Notes: generated from the letters alone by a model not told the origin. A stretch of 17,770 nucleotides of DNA from Galbitalea sp036271795 (GCA_036271795.1 DATAZY010000018.1:1-17770); one strand, 5' to 3'. Positions 1 through 8,295 are shown, counted from the stretch's first letter. Program-made: numbers and translations.

Positions 1-812
1 GTGATTTCCGGCTCGAAGTCTTCGGATGCCGGGCCACGACCGCGTTTGCGGTCACGGTAGCGACTGCGGCCGCTTCCGGACTCCTGGCCGTCGCCCTGCT
101 GCGCGCCGGCGTTGTTCTGGTTGCCGTTCTGGTTGCCGTTCTGGCCAGCGTTCTGGCCGGCGTTCTGGCGCCCTGATGGCTGGTTAGCGTTCGCCGCTCC
201 GCTGGCGGCGCCGCCACGATTACGGTTGCGGCTGCGCGAGTTTCGGGGAGCCTGCTCGCCGCCCTCACCGCTGTCGCTAGCACCGTTGTCGCTAGCACCG
301 CTGTCACTGGCACCGCTGTCGGTGCCACCGTCGTTGGTGCCACCGTCGTTGGTGCCACCGTCATTGGATTCAGCGGGCACGAGCCGCTCGCCGGAGTCGC
401 TCTCGAGGGTGGCCGCGTCGATGGTGGGCTCGAGCTCAGCCACGTGGGCCGAAGCGGAGACCGGCGCGGTGCTGTCGGCGGCTTCATCGGCACGGGCGGC
501 AATCGCCTCAGCGTCGGCCGTCGTCGCGCGACGCGACGCGCGCTTGCGCGGAGCCTCGATGGCCGACGGGGTCGCAGCGGGTTCGATGGCCTGTTCGGTC
601 GTCGCGGGCTCGATGATCTGCTCTGGTGCGTCTGTGTTGGGGTTGTTCTCATCGTTGTCGACACTTATGGCGTCCACGAGTTCTCCTTTACGAAGTTTGG
701 CCGCGCCGACGATGCCGCGTGCGTTTGCCAGGGCGACGAGCTCGGGCAGACGAAGGGCGCTGAGTTTGGCGCGAGAATCGGTGCTGGACGCACCGATGTT
801 GACATCAGTCAC
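1..812 (-). CDS. rho: Transcription termination factor Rho, N-terminal part (cut by window edge)
   Basis: Rho is the hexameric RNA helicase that ends transcription at C-rich RNA. Only about 270 N-terminal residues are in the window; the RNA-binding and ATPase core lies beyond position 1. The frame is open from the left edge to a GTG at 812, with AAGGAA about nine bases upstream as ribosome-binding site. Residues about 14-50 form the SAP-like Rho_N domain (ALRLPELVALANARGI then AAKLRKGELVDAI). After it comes a long low-complexity insert: Ala/Glu-rich, then GGTND and SGASD pentapeptide repeats (about residues 150-182), Arg/Asn/Gly-rich, then QNAG/QNGN repeats (about 216-234) and an RSRYRDRKRGRG basic patch. 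Such inserts are typical of actinobacterial Rho. The gene lies just downstream of thrB, as in many actinobacteria. The identity rests on the N-domain and context because the catalytic core is not visible. Confidence 0.88.
   Translation of the reverse strand, partial: MTDVNIGASSTDSRAKLSALRLPELVALANARGIVGAAKLRKGELVDAISVDNDENNPNTDAPEQIIEPATTEQAIEPAATPSAIEAPRKRASRRATTADAEAIAARADEAADSTAPVSASAHVAELEPTIDAATLESDSGERLVPAESNDGGTNDGGTNDGGTDSGASDSGASDNGASDSGEGGEQAPRNSRSRNRNRGGAASGAANANQPSGRQNAGQNAGQNGNQNGNQNNAGAQQGDGQESGSGRSRYRDRKRGRGPASEDFEPEI
111..167 (-). repeat. Gln/Asn-rich 12-bp repeats inside rho
   Basis: Repeated GTTCTGGCCGGC / GTTCTGGTTGCC units on the plus strand encode QNAG and QNGN tetrapeptides in the Rho insert (about residues 216-234). 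The run is in frame and contains no stop. Confidence 0.85.
267..362 (-). repeat. 15-bp tandem repeats inside rho encoding GGTND/SGASD pentapeptides
   Basis: On the plus strand the unit GTTGGTGCCACCGTC recurs head to tail and then grades into GCTAGCACCGCTGTC-like units. Read as rho these give three GGTN/D units followed by several SGASD/N units. The whole array stays in frame, so unit gain or loss would change only the length of the disordered insert. Confidence 0.85.
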
Positions 813-940
813 GAAAAAGGGTTCCTTTCGGCTCCGAGTAGAAAGTCTCTCGGAGGTATGCGCTCACTAGTTCGCAGGTACTGGGGGCGGGAGACATTGC
901 CGGTGTTGCTCAGCAACGTCATGCAGTTCAGATCTGCGGT

Positions 941-1921
941 TCAGCGAGTGCTAGATAAATTGCTACCTGGGGAGCTTTTGGCGTGTGCCAGAGCTTCAAC
1001 CGGGTGCGTTACGACTGTAGCACCTTTGAAGTCGACGGCCAGCATGAGCGATTCCCAGGCGTTCTTCGTCGTCGTTGCAACCAGGTCTGCGGCTACAAGT
1101 CGCTGTGCGGGGTCGCTGCACAGGACGAGTATCGACGGCCCGGCTCCGGAGACCACCGCGGGCAGGCCGTTCTCACGCAGGAGTTGCAGGAGGGCATCCG
1201 TTTCCGGCATGGCCGCCGCACGATAGCCCTGGTGCAGCCTGTCCTCGGTCGCAACCAGCAGCAGCTCTGGACTCTGGATGAGCGCGGCGATCAGAAGCGC
1301 CGACCGCGAGACGTTGAAAATGGCGTCCGAGTGTGGCACCGACGCCGGCTGCAGGGTACGCGCCAGCTCGGTCGACATCGTCGTCTGAGGCACGACTACC
1401 AGCGGCGAGACCCCACGGTGCACCATGAGTTTCTTGTACTGCGGGCCGCCCCCGGTCATCCACGCGATCGTCAGTCCGCCGAAAAGCGCGGGAGCGACGT
1501 TGTCGGGATGACCTTCCAGTTCGGTCGCCATGGCCAGCAAATCGTCGGAGCTGATATCAACAACACCGTCGAGGAGCCCCTTCGCGGCCATGATGCCCGA
1601 AACGATGGCGGCGCCGGATGACCCGAGACCGCGACCGTGCGGAATGACATTGTGAGCTACGAGGTCGAGACCCGGCATCGGCTGGTCGAAGTACGCGAAC
1701 GCGTGCGAGATCGCGCGGACGACGAGATTCGTGTCGTCGAGCGGGACCACCCCCTCACCGATTCCCACGACGCGAACGGTCGCACCAGGCTTTGCCCGAA
1801 TGGTGACCGTCAGCTCGTCGTACAGCGACAGGGCAAGACCCAGCGTGTCGAACCCGGGACCGAGGTTGGCTGTCGTCGCGGGCACCTTGACCGCAACGGA
1901 GCGCGCGACCGATTCGGTCAT
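941..1921 (-). CDS. thrB: Homoserine kinase
   Basis: ThrB phosphorylates L-homoserine to O-phosphohomoserine with ATP in the cytoplasm, feeding ThrC. It is a GHMP-family kinase of 326 aa, a normal length. Visible motifs are the N-terminal PATTANLGPGFD (about residues 14-25), the ATP-binding motif PHGRGLGSSGA (about 94-104) and the C-terminal VSGAGPSILVL. The frame is open further upstream, but that extension runs into thrC. The ATG at 1921 starts MTESVARSVAVKVPATTANL, sits 5 bp after the thrC stop and has AGAGG just upstream, so I chose it. It is the last gene of the lysA-hom-thrC-thrB run and is probably translated by coupling with thrC. Confidence 0.96.
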   Translation of the reverse strand: MTESVARSVAVKVPATTANLGPGFDTLGLALSLYDELTVTIRAKPGATVRVVGIGEGVVPLDDTNLVVRAISHAFAYFDQPMPGLDLVAHNVIPHGRGLGSSGAAIVSGIMAAKGLLDGVVDISSDDLLAMATELEGHPDNVAPALFGGLTIAWMTGGGPQYKKLMVHRGVSPLVVVPQTTMSTELARTLQPASVPHSDAIFNVSRSALLIAALIQSPELLLVATEDRLHQGYRAAAMPETDALLQLLRENGLPAVVSGAGPSILVLCSDPAQRLVAADLVATTTKNAWESLMLAVDFKGATVVTHPVEALAHAKSSPGSNLSSTR

Positions 1922-1926
1922 GTCCT

Positions 1927-3009
1927 CTACTTTGTTTCTGGTTTCAGGCCGAGCACGTCGGCGATCTGCGCAGTATCGATCGGAACGATGATCGGCTTCA
2001 CGTCGGAACCGTCTGCCGTGCGGAGGGCCCACTGCGGATCCTTGAGCCCGTGCCCGGTGACGGTGAGCACGACGGTCGAACCCTTCGGGATCTGGTCCGC
2101 CTCACTCCGCTCGAGAAGGCCGGCAACGCTGATCGCGGACGCCGGCTCGACAAAAATACCGACTTCGGCGGACAGGATGCGATGGGCCTCAAGGATTTTC
2201 GCGTCGCTGATCGCGCCGAAGTAGCCATTGCTGACCTCGTGCGCTTCCTTCGCCAGTTCCCAGGATGCGGGATTGCCGATTCGGATGGCGCTCGCAATGG
2301 TCTCCGGATCCTTGACGACGTGACCGAGGACGATCGGTGCGCTGCCCTCGGCCTGGAAGCCGAACATCCGAGGGAGACGGGTGGATTCGTTTCGCGCCAG
2401 CTCTTCGCGATAGCCGCGGAAGTAGGCGGTGTAGTTGCCGGCGTTGCCTACCGGGATGAAGTGGAAGTCCGGCGCATCCCCGAGCACCTCCACAACCTCG
2501 AAGGCCGCCGTCTTCTGCCCCTCGATCCGGTCGTTGTTGACCGAGTTGACGAGGTGGACCGGGTAATTGAGCGCCAGATCACGCGCGATCTCCAGGCAGT
2601 CGTCGAAGTTGCCCTGTACCTGCAGCAACTGCGCGTTGTGGGCGATCGCCTGGGCCAGCTTGCCCATCGCGATCTTGCCCTCCGGCACGAGCACCGCGGC
2701 CGTGATCCCGGCGTGGGCGGCATAGGCCGCGGCAGATGCGGAGGTGTTGCCGGTCGAGGCGCAGATGACCGCCTTCGCGCCGCGCTCGACGGCCTTCGAG
2801 ACGGCCATTGTCATCCCGCGGTCCTTGAACGAGCCCGTTGGATTCATGCCCTCGAACTTGACCCAGACCTTCGCCCCGGTTCGTGCCGACAGCGCGTCGG
2901 CGGGAAGCAGCGGTGTGCCGCCCTCGCCGAGGGTGATGATCGGAGTTGCATCGGAGATGTCCAGCCGATCTGCGAATTCACGGAGGACTCCGCGCCACTG
3001 ATTAGCCAT
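1927..3009 (-). CDS. thrC: Threonine synthase
   Basis: ThrC converts O-phosphohomoserine to L-threonine with pyridoxal phosphate (PLP). The 360-aa protein has the PLP lysine in NPTGSFKDRGM (Lys about 62), the STGNTSASAAAYAA segment, and the GNAGNYT loop that binds the cofactor phosphate. This is the short bacterial threonine synthase typical of actinobacteria. The ATG at 3009 lies 3 bp after the hom stop, and purine-rich GAGGGA inside the end of hom can serve as ribosome-binding site. thrB follows 5 bp downstream. The order hom-thrC-thrB is the classic threonine operon of actinobacteria. Confidence 0.97.
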   Translation of the reverse strand: MANQWRGVLREFADRLDISDATPIITLGEGGTPLLPADALSARTGAKVWVKFEGMNPTGSFKDRGMTMAVSKAVERGAKAVICASTGNTSASAAAYAAHAGITAAVLVPEGKIAMGKLAQAIAHNAQLLQVQGNFDDCLEIARDLALNYPVHLVNSVNNDRIEGQKTAAFEVVEVLGDAPDFHFIPVGNAGNYTAYFRGYREELARNESTRLPRMFGFQAEGSAPIVLGHVVKDPETIASAIRIGNPASWELAKEAHEVSNGYFGAISDAKILEAHRILSAEVGIFVEPASAISVAGLLERSEADQIPKGSTVVLTVTGHGLKDPQWALRTADGSDVKPIIVPIDTAQIADVLGLKPETK

Positions 3010-3012
3010 TTA

Positions 3013-4362
3013 CTACAGTCCCTCAACTCTCAACACGGACACGACGGTCCTCACGACTTCGTTGCCGGTCAACGACTCCACCGTGGCGGCAAGAGCCTCT
3101 TCCGTCGCCTCGTGAGTTCCAATCACAAGGGTAGCGGTGGCGTCGGGGTCGAATGCCCCGAGCCCGGCCGACTGAGGCTGTGCCGATTGCGTGAGCGTTT
3201 CGACGGAGACGCCGTGCTCACTGAACAGGCTGGCGATCGCGGCGAGCACACCGGGACGGTCCGCAACCTGCAGCGTGATCTGGTACCGGGTCGTGATCAT
3301 CGAAATTGGGAGCACTGGCAGGTTGGCGTGGGTCGACTCCGCCACACCGGGGCCACCGATGACGTGGCGCCGAGCCGCCGAGACCAGGTCACCGAGGACA
3401 GCGGATGCCGTCTGCATCCCGCCGGCGCCCGCACCGTAAAACATCAGGTCTCCGGCCGCCTCCGCCTCGATGAACACCGCGTTGTTCGCGCCGTGCACGG
3501 CGGCGAGCGGATGGGTCGCCGGAATCAGTGCCGGATAGACGCGCGCGCTGACGCCATCCACGCCAGCTTCGCCAGACTTCGAAGGCGCCGCAGTCACGCG
3601 CTCGCAGATTGCGAGCAGCTTGACCACGTACCCGGCCTTGCGGGCCGACTCGACCTGCTCGATCGTGACTCCGGTTATTCCCTCGCGGTAGACGGCGTCA
3701 AGCGGGACGTTGGTGTGGAAGGCGAGGCTCGCCAGGATCGAGACCTTCTGCGCGGCGTCGAAGCCCTCGATGTCCGCCGTTGGATCGGCCTCGGCGTAGC
3801 CGAGCTCTGTGGCTTTGGCCAGAGCGTCCTCGAGGGTCGCACCTTCGCGCTCCATCAGGTCGAGGATGTAGTTGGTCGTCCCATTGACGATGCCGAGGAT
3901 GCGCTTGACCCGGTCGCCGGCGAGGCTCTCGCGCAGCGGTCGGATGATAGGAATGGCTCCACCGACGGCAGCCTCGTAGTACAGCTGCGCGCCAACCTGT
4001 TCTGCCGCATCGAACAGTTCCGGCCCGTGGGTCGCCAGCAGCGCCTTGTTGGCAGTGATGATATCCGCGCCCGAGTTGATGGCTTCGAGCAGCAGCGTTC
4101 GTGCGGGCTCCAGTCCACCCATGAGCTCGATGACGATGTCGGCACCGAGGATCAGGGATGCCGCATCGGTGGTGAGCAGCTCCCTCGGGATCGGCGGCGT
4201 GCGCACCGCGTCCACGTTCCGTACCGCGATGCCGATGAGCTCGAGGCCGGCGCCCGCGCGACTTGCCAGTTCGTCCCCGTGCTCGATGAGGAGCGACGCG
4301 ACCTGGGCGCCGACGCTGCCACCGCCGAGGATGGCGATGCGCAGATTACGGTATTCGATCAT
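3013..4362 (-). CDS. hom: Homoserine dehydrogenase with C-terminal ACT domain
   Basis: Hom reduces aspartate 4-semialdehyde to homoserine with NAD(P)H, the branch-point step to threonine and methionine. The 449-aa protein begins with a Rossmann fold (ILGGGSVGAQ, residues 11-20), continues with ITANKALLA (Lys about 106) and the catalytic region ADPTADIEGFDAAQK (about 192-206), and ends with an ACT domain around RYQITLQVADRPGVLAAI. In this family the ACT domain mediates feedback inhibition by threonine. The ATG overlaps the lysA stop in an ATGA arrangement (4359-4362), so translation is probably coupled. Length and domain order are normal. Confidence 0.97.
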   Translation of the reverse strand: MIEYRNLRIAILGGGSVGAQVASLLIEHGDELASRAGAGLELIGIAVRNVDAVRTPPIPRELLTTDAASLILGADIVIELMGGLEPARTLLLEAINSGADIITANKALLATHGPELFDAAEQVGAQLYYEAAVGGAIPIIRPLRESLAGDRVKRILGIVNGTTNYILDLMEREGATLEDALAKATELGYAEADPTADIEGFDAAQKVSILASLAFHTNVPLDAVYREGITGVTIEQVESARKAGYVVKLLAICERVTAAPSKSGEAGVDGVSARVYPALIPATHPLAAVHGANNAVFIEAEAAGDLMFYGAGAGGMQTASAVLGDLVSAARRHVIGGPGVAESTHANLPVLPISMITTRYQITLQVADRPGVLAAIASLFSEHGVSVETLTQSAQPQSAGLGAFDPDATATLVIGTHEATEEALAATVESLTGNEVVRTVVSVLRVEGL

Positions 4363-5822
4363 GGTGTTGTCTCCGGTCCGGCTGCTGGGTCGGCGCTCGC
4401 TCGGTCATCGTCGTGTTGCACGCCCTGGTCCCTCGACAGCAGGTCGGCTTCGGTTTCTCGTCTCACCAGGAGGCGCGCGACCCCGTCCTTGACGGCGACG
4501 ACGGGTGGTCGTCCCAGGTAGTTGTAGTTGCTGGCCATTGACCAGTGATACGCGCCCGTTGCGGGTACTGCCACGAGGTCTCCTGGCCGTACATCTGCGG
4601 GCAGATAATCGGCGTGCACGACGATGTCGCCGCTCTCGCAGTGCTTGCCGGCGATGCGAACCAGAGCGGGTTCGGCATCCGAAGCCCGCGACGCGATGCG
4701 CACGGAGTAGTCGGCACGATACAGCGCAGCGCGGATGTTGTCGCTCATGCCGCCGTCGACCGAGACGTACTTGCGGACCGCGGTCGTTTCAGCTGAGAGT
4801 GAGACCACGACGTCCTTGACGGTGCCGACCTCGTAGATCGTTGTCGTCGACGGGCCGATGATTGCGCGGCCGGGCTCGACCGAGACGACGGGAACCGGGA
4901 CGCCGAGTTCTCTCGAGACGGCCGCGACGATGTCGGCGAAGCGGCGAGCAATCTCATCGAGCGAGAGGGCGACATCCACCGAGGTATAGGCGATTCCGAA
5001 TCCGCCACCGAGGTTAAGTTCGGGAACCGGACCCGTCTCCAGCAGCTTCGCGTGAACGGAGAACAGCCGGCGCGCGGCTTCGGCGAACCCGTCGGACTCG
5101 AAGATCTGGGAACCGATGTGGGAGTGCAGGCCGAGAAAATCCAGCTCACGATGCGAGCGGATGGTTGCGACCGTCGCCTCGGCATCGGCCAGCGGGATGC
5201 CGAACTTCTGGTCTTCGCGTGCGGTCGCCAGATACTCGTGAGTGGATGCGTGGACGCCACTGTTGATGCGCAGCCGCACCGGCTGTACTCGGCCGTGCCT
5301 CGCCGCGGCTTCAGCAACGCGCTCGATTTCGATCAGGCTGTCGAGCACGATGACGCCCACTCCGAGGGATACGGCGCGATCGATCTCGGCGACGCTCTTG
5401 TTGTTACCGTGCAGGCCGAGTTTGGCGGGATCCACGCCAGCGGCGAGCGCGACGGCGAGCTCTCCCCCGCTTGCCACGTCGATACACAGGCCCGCCGCGA
5501 TCATCCACCGCGCCACCTCGGTAGTCAGGAACGCCTTGCCCGCGTAATAGACCTTCGCGGACGAGCCGATGCGGGCAAACTCCCGGTCAAATGATTCGCG
5601 CACCTCCAGCGCGCGGTCGCGAGCATCCGCTTCGTCGACGACGTAGACCGGCGTTCCGAATTCTGCGACGATTGCCGTCGCATCCAATCCGGCGATCTCG
5701 AGCGCGCCGGAATCGGAGCGCGACGATCCGCGAGACCACACGGCGGGGTCAAGGGCGTTCGCGTCTGCCGGCGCGGAAAGCCACGCAGGAGCGAGCGGAT
5801 TGGCGGACAAGGGCGACCTCAC
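4359..5822 (-). CDS. lysA: Diaminopimelate decarboxylase
   Basis: LysA decarboxylates meso-diaminopimelate to L-lysine, the last step of lysine synthesis, using PLP. It is a fold-type III (alanine racemase-like) enzyme. Visible features are the PLP lysine in VYYAGKAFL (Lys about 96), HSHIGSQI, the phosphate-binding LNLGGGFG and SVEPGRAI, the catalytic-site GKHCESGD, and HWSMASNYN near the C-terminus. At 487 aa it is slightly long, with about 45 extra N-terminal residues and an acidic Asp/Pro-rich tail. The start is GTG at 5822. No strong ribosome-binding site is visible, so a downstream start is possible. It heads the lysA-hom-thrC-thrB run. Confidence 0.96.
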   Translation of the reverse strand: MRSPLSANPLAPAWLSAPADANALDPAVWSRGSSRSDSGALEIAGLDATAIVAEFGTPVYVVDEADARDRALEVRESFDREFARIGSSAKVYYAGKAFLTTEVARWMIAAGLCIDVASGGELAVALAAGVDPAKLGLHGNNKSVAEIDRAVSLGVGVIVLDSLIEIERVAEAAARHGRVQPVRLRINSGVHASTHEYLATAREDQKFGIPLADAEATVATIRSHRELDFLGLHSHIGSQIFESDGFAEAARRLFSVHAKLLETGPVPELNLGGGFGIAYTSVDVALSLDEIARRFADIVAAVSRELGVPVPVVSVEPGRAIIGPSTTTIYEVGTVKDVVVSLSAETTAVRKYVSVDGGMSDNIRAALYRADYSVRIASRASDAEPALVRIAGKHCESGDIVVHADYLPADVRPGDLVAVPATGAYHWSMASNYNYLGRPPVVAVKDGVARLLVRRETEADLLSRDQGVQHDDDRASADPAAGPETTP

Positions 5823-5863
5823 GAGGGATGAAGAAACAGCGCGGTCAATAGTACCGAGACGCC

Positions 5864-5908
5864 GAAGTGCAGAGACCCAAAGTGCAGAGACCCGAAGTGC
5901 AGAGACGC
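5864..5908. repeat. Three tandem 15-bp repeats between lysA and the HNH gene
   Basis: Three head-to-tail copies of (G/A)AAGTGCAGAGACCC lie at 5864-5878, 5879-5893 and 5894-5908. The second starts with A and the last ends CGC. They occupy the short intergenic space upstream of lysA and downstream of the HNH gene stop. Three units with no spacers are not a CRISPR array. Confidence 0.85.
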
Positions 5909-5922
5909 CGAGCCAGTCTCTG
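5900..5922. other. Small hairpin using the last tandem repeat
   Basis: CAGAGAC (5900-5906) and GTCTCTG (5916-5922) form a 7-bp stem with a 9-nt loop. GTCTCTG could pair equally with the CAGAGAC in any of the three upstream repeats. There is no T-run after it on either strand, so it is not a standard intrinsic terminator. Confidence 0.5.
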
Positions 5923-5930
5923 TCCGGGCA

Positions 5931-7379
5931 TTAGCCCGCAGCGCGCTGATCTGCGTCCCACATATCTTTCAGATTGCGTGTTTTCAGCGGCATCGCAATC
6001 GGATTCCGGGCCGGATCGACCGACGCGGGCGGAACCTTCCAATAGTTGCCAACCACGTCTCGGGTGATTTCGTATCCCTCGTTGTGGTACTGGAGGTGAT
6101 GGTACTTACAGAGCAGGATCGCGTTCTCGATAGTCGTCTTGCCTCGGTCGCGGACCACCCACCTAATGTGGTGTGCTTCCGTCCACGATGGGGGTCGATC
6201 ACAGGTCGGGTCCATGCAGCCCCCGAACTTTGCGGCGAGAATCTCCCGCTGTTTTCGGTTGTAGAGCCTGTTCTCGGCCAGCGGGTCTTCGACCTGTTCG
6301 ATATAGCGACCGCCCGGATCGAACCCGACCCGAAGAATCCTGCCGTTCTCCATCATGCGTTTGACGGTGTCAATCGAGACCGGGGCAGCCTGACCATCAA
6401 CCCGCCCGAACCCGACGCCAGTTTCAAGGGCTTTTTCGGCGACCGTGATACGAATGGTGGGGGCGCCGGAGCCGAGCATGACGTTCGGGTCGGCGTCGGC
6501 GCCCAGTTTCAGGAAGTGGATGAGGTCGTCAGACACCTTCTGTTTGAACGAACGAGGGTCGTCCTCAATCTTCCGAGCCTTCTCCGCGCGCGCCGGGTCG
6601 ACGAACCGAACCCCGCCGCGCTTGGGTGACGTGGATCGGTCGTAGAAATCAACGAAGGTGGCGTACGTGTCGGTATCCATGTCCCAGATCGCGCGACCGC
6701 CACCGGCTGCCAGCGGGAAATGCGTGAGGCCGCGAGCGTCGAAGAGCTCCCGCTCACGGAGCTTGACGCCTGCCAGGTCGACCTCGTTCCGGAGGTCACG
6801 GGCGATGCGCCACAGCTTGTCCGAGTCGACCCCGGCGACTGCGTGAGCCACCAGCGTGACCGCGGCCACCCGAAGTTGCTCCGCTGTGACCGCGGAGTTC
6901 GGAACGCCCAGCGCTCGCCCGATGGCGCCGGACGCCGAGGTGGAGATCGCTCCCGAGGCAACGGCGACCGCAACATCCCGAAGCCAGGGCTTCGACGGCG
7001 CGCACACCTCGCCCGTGAGCTGGTCGACTTTGCCCTCGTCGGCAAGCTCAGCCAACAGGGTTCCTGCTTCAACGACGGTGAGGACCTGTTCTTTGGTCGC
7101 GCCGGTCACAGATTTGATCAGGTTTTCTGGTGTGCGGTGGCCGGTGCGCCTCGCTAGACCACCAGACCCCAGAGCGGGTCGCGACCGGAACGCCACTTCG
7201 CCCGCGAGCGCCGCACCCACGGCGCCCAGAGAACGGGCGGCTTCGGTGTGGAGGTCAATCGCGGCGAGCAACGTTGCGTCATCCCACTCGTGCAGAGCAG
7301 ACACATCCGTCGGCAGTGCGCGCAGCCCATCCCGCGCAGCGCTGAGCTGTTCGAGAATCGCTGAACCGATGGATGACAT
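5931..7379 (-). CDS. DUF222 / HNH endonuclease family protein (13E12-type)
   Basis: The 482-aa protein has the helical DUF222 domain across most of its length and a C-terminal HNH nuclease domain. The HNH part shows the zinc-type cysteines C388 and C393 (GGCMDPTC), the catalytic EAHHI (about 401-405), Asn in TIENAILL, and CKYHHLQYH. This is the REP13E12 family, abundant and often multicopy in actinobacteria, with unproven cellular role. An exact LexA-type palindrome abuts the -10 element, so the gene is probably DNA-damage inducible. The ATG at 7379 lies six bases after a TAAACT -10 box, suggesting a leaderless mRNA. It stands alone between the lipid-binding gene and lysA and looks like an insertion into the argS-lysA neighbourhood. 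The reading frame is intact. Confidence 0.93.
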   Translation of the reverse strand: MSSIGSAILEQLSAARDGLRALPTDVSALHEWDDATLLAAIDLHTEAARSLGAVGAALAGEVAFRSRPALGSGGLARRTGHRTPENLIKSVTGATKEQVLTVVEAGTLLAELADEGKVDQLTGEVCAPSKPWLRDVAVAVASGAISTSASGAIGRALGVPNSAVTAEQLRVAAVTLVAHAVAGVDSDKLWRIARDLRNEVDLAGVKLRERELFDARGLTHFPLAAGGGRAIWDMDTDTYATFVDFYDRSTSPKRGGVRFVDPARAEKARKIEDDPRSFKQKVSDDLIHFLKLGADADPNVMLGSGAPTIRITVAEKALETGVGFGRVDGQAAPVSIDTVKRMMENGRILRVGFDPGGRYIEQVEDPLAENRLYNRKQREILAAKFGGCMDPTCDRPPSWTEAHHIRWVVRDRGKTTIENAILLCKYHHLQYHNEGYEITRDVVGNYWKVPPASVDPARNPIAMPLKTRNLKDMWDADQRAAG

Positions 7380-7385
7380 ACCACG

Positions 7386-7391
7386 AGTTTA
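7386..7391 (-). promoter_or_regulatory. -10 box of the HNH gene, leaderless configuration
   Basis: On the minus strand TAAACT is followed by six bases and the ATG at 7379. This TANNNT-N6-start layout puts the transcription start at or next to the start codon. No clear -35 box can be read because the LexA palindrome occupies the space directly upstream. Confidence 0.6.
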
Positions 7392-7403
7392 GAACATATG
7401 TTC
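7392..7403 (-). promoter_or_regulatory. LexA (SOS) box upstream of the HNH gene
   Basis: GAACATATGTTC is a perfect 12-bp palindrome that fits the actinobacterial LexA consensus GAAC-N4-GTTC. It ends 12 bp before the HNH start and touches the -10 box, so bound LexA would block RNA polymerase. Confidence 0.85.
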
Positions 7404-7497
7404 GAGTCAAATAGAGGAGCTGGCGCTTTTGTGGATAACTTTTAGCGCCCGCGGCAATGAAGACATTCTGTCCGGGATCAGACCCCGCTGCCTGACG

Positions 7498-8295
7498 CTA
7501 GTTTCCTCCGCAGCTACCTTTCTGCGACAGCGAATCAGCGTTCAACTCCACACCGTTTCCGGCGAACGTGGAAACCAGAGACTGGCCTTGAACTGCGATC
7601 CTGGTGAGCGTGAACGCCTTGGGCAACTCGTTGGCGATGCAGAGCGAACTTCCGGACTCAAGCGACGTTGTAAGCCCGGGAAGGTACCGATCGAGTACCG
7701 AGGCGGAGACCGTAACGCCATCGAAGCTCGCGGTGTCGATGGTGTAGCCCGGCGCCCCCTTCGTCACAGTCGGGGTGAGCGTCGCACCAATCGCCTGCGG
7801 AAATCCAAACACCGACACCGTGCCGGTCACCGCGACATTCTTGCCCACAATGGTCACAACCGGTTTCAAGGACGAAAGCGACGGAACGCGCGAAATCGCG
7901 GTCGTAATCGTCGTCGTCGGGACGAATACCTTGACATCGAGGGTCTTGACGGGGGTGGTCTCATTCAGCGGCACGCCGGTTGCGACCAGTGTCGCGGATC
8001 CCGAGAGCCCATCCAGCACGATCGGATTCACGCCGACAGTCACGTGGTCGATAGCGCCCGTGGCAGCCTGCAGCAGAATCGAGCCGGAGCCGAGATCCAC
8101 CGTCACCGGCGCCGACGATGGAAGGCCGAGAGCACTCGCGATCTGGGTTCGCACGTAGTCGGTCGCGAACTTCTTGGCGAAATAGTCGGCGACAAAGAAG
8201 CCCGCGACCAGGACGACCACGATGACCAGCAGGATGACCAGCGCGCGGCGAGACCGGTACTTCTTTCTCTGCACCCCGACATCCTGCGTTGTCAT
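7498..8295 (-). CDS. LmeA-like (DUF2993) phospholipid-binding protein, membrane-anchored
   Basis: The 265-aa protein starts with a basic stretch (RKKYRSRR) and one strong hydrophobic segment (about residues 18-36), a signal anchor or uncleaved signal peptide. The rest should be outside the membrane. It has the beta-rich repeats of the DUF2993 family: DLGSGSILLQAATGAIDHV and the C-terminal VSASVLDRYLPG and VELNADSLSQK. Family members such as mycobacterial LmeA bind anionic phospholipids and act in cell-envelope lipoglycan synthesis; the substrate here is unknown. Two cysteines near the C-terminus could form a disulfide. Its ATG follows the argS stop directly (TAGATG), so it is probably translated by coupling with argS. 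No convincing terminator follows it. Confidence 0.85.
   Translation of the reverse strand: MTTQDVGVQRKKYRSRRALVILLVIVVVLVAGFFVADYFAKKFATDYVRTQIASALGLPSSAPVTVDLGSGSILLQAATGAIDHVTVGVNPIVLDGLSGSATLVATGVPLNETTPVKTLDVKVFVPTTTITTAISRVPSLSSLKPVVTIVGKNVAVTGTVSVFGFPQAIGATLTPTVTKGAPGYTIDTASFDGVTVSASVLDRYLPGLTTSLESGSSLCIANELPKAFTLTRIAVQGQSLVSTFAGNGVELNADSLSQKGSCGGN

Noticed and set aside
905..917. GTTGCTCAGCAAC palindrome between thrB and rho as terminator or operator
   Set aside because: The stem is only five to six base pairs with no T-run, and no known motif is matched.
2050..4521. An 823-codon open frame on the plus strand
   Set aside because: It is antisense to thrC and hom, whose domains are unmistakable. 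Long antisense frames are usual in GC-rich DNA; its protein is Arg/Asp/Gly-rich with no recognisable domain.
5864..5908. CRISPR array
   Set aside because: Units of 15 bp abut without spacers and there are only three; no cas gene is present.
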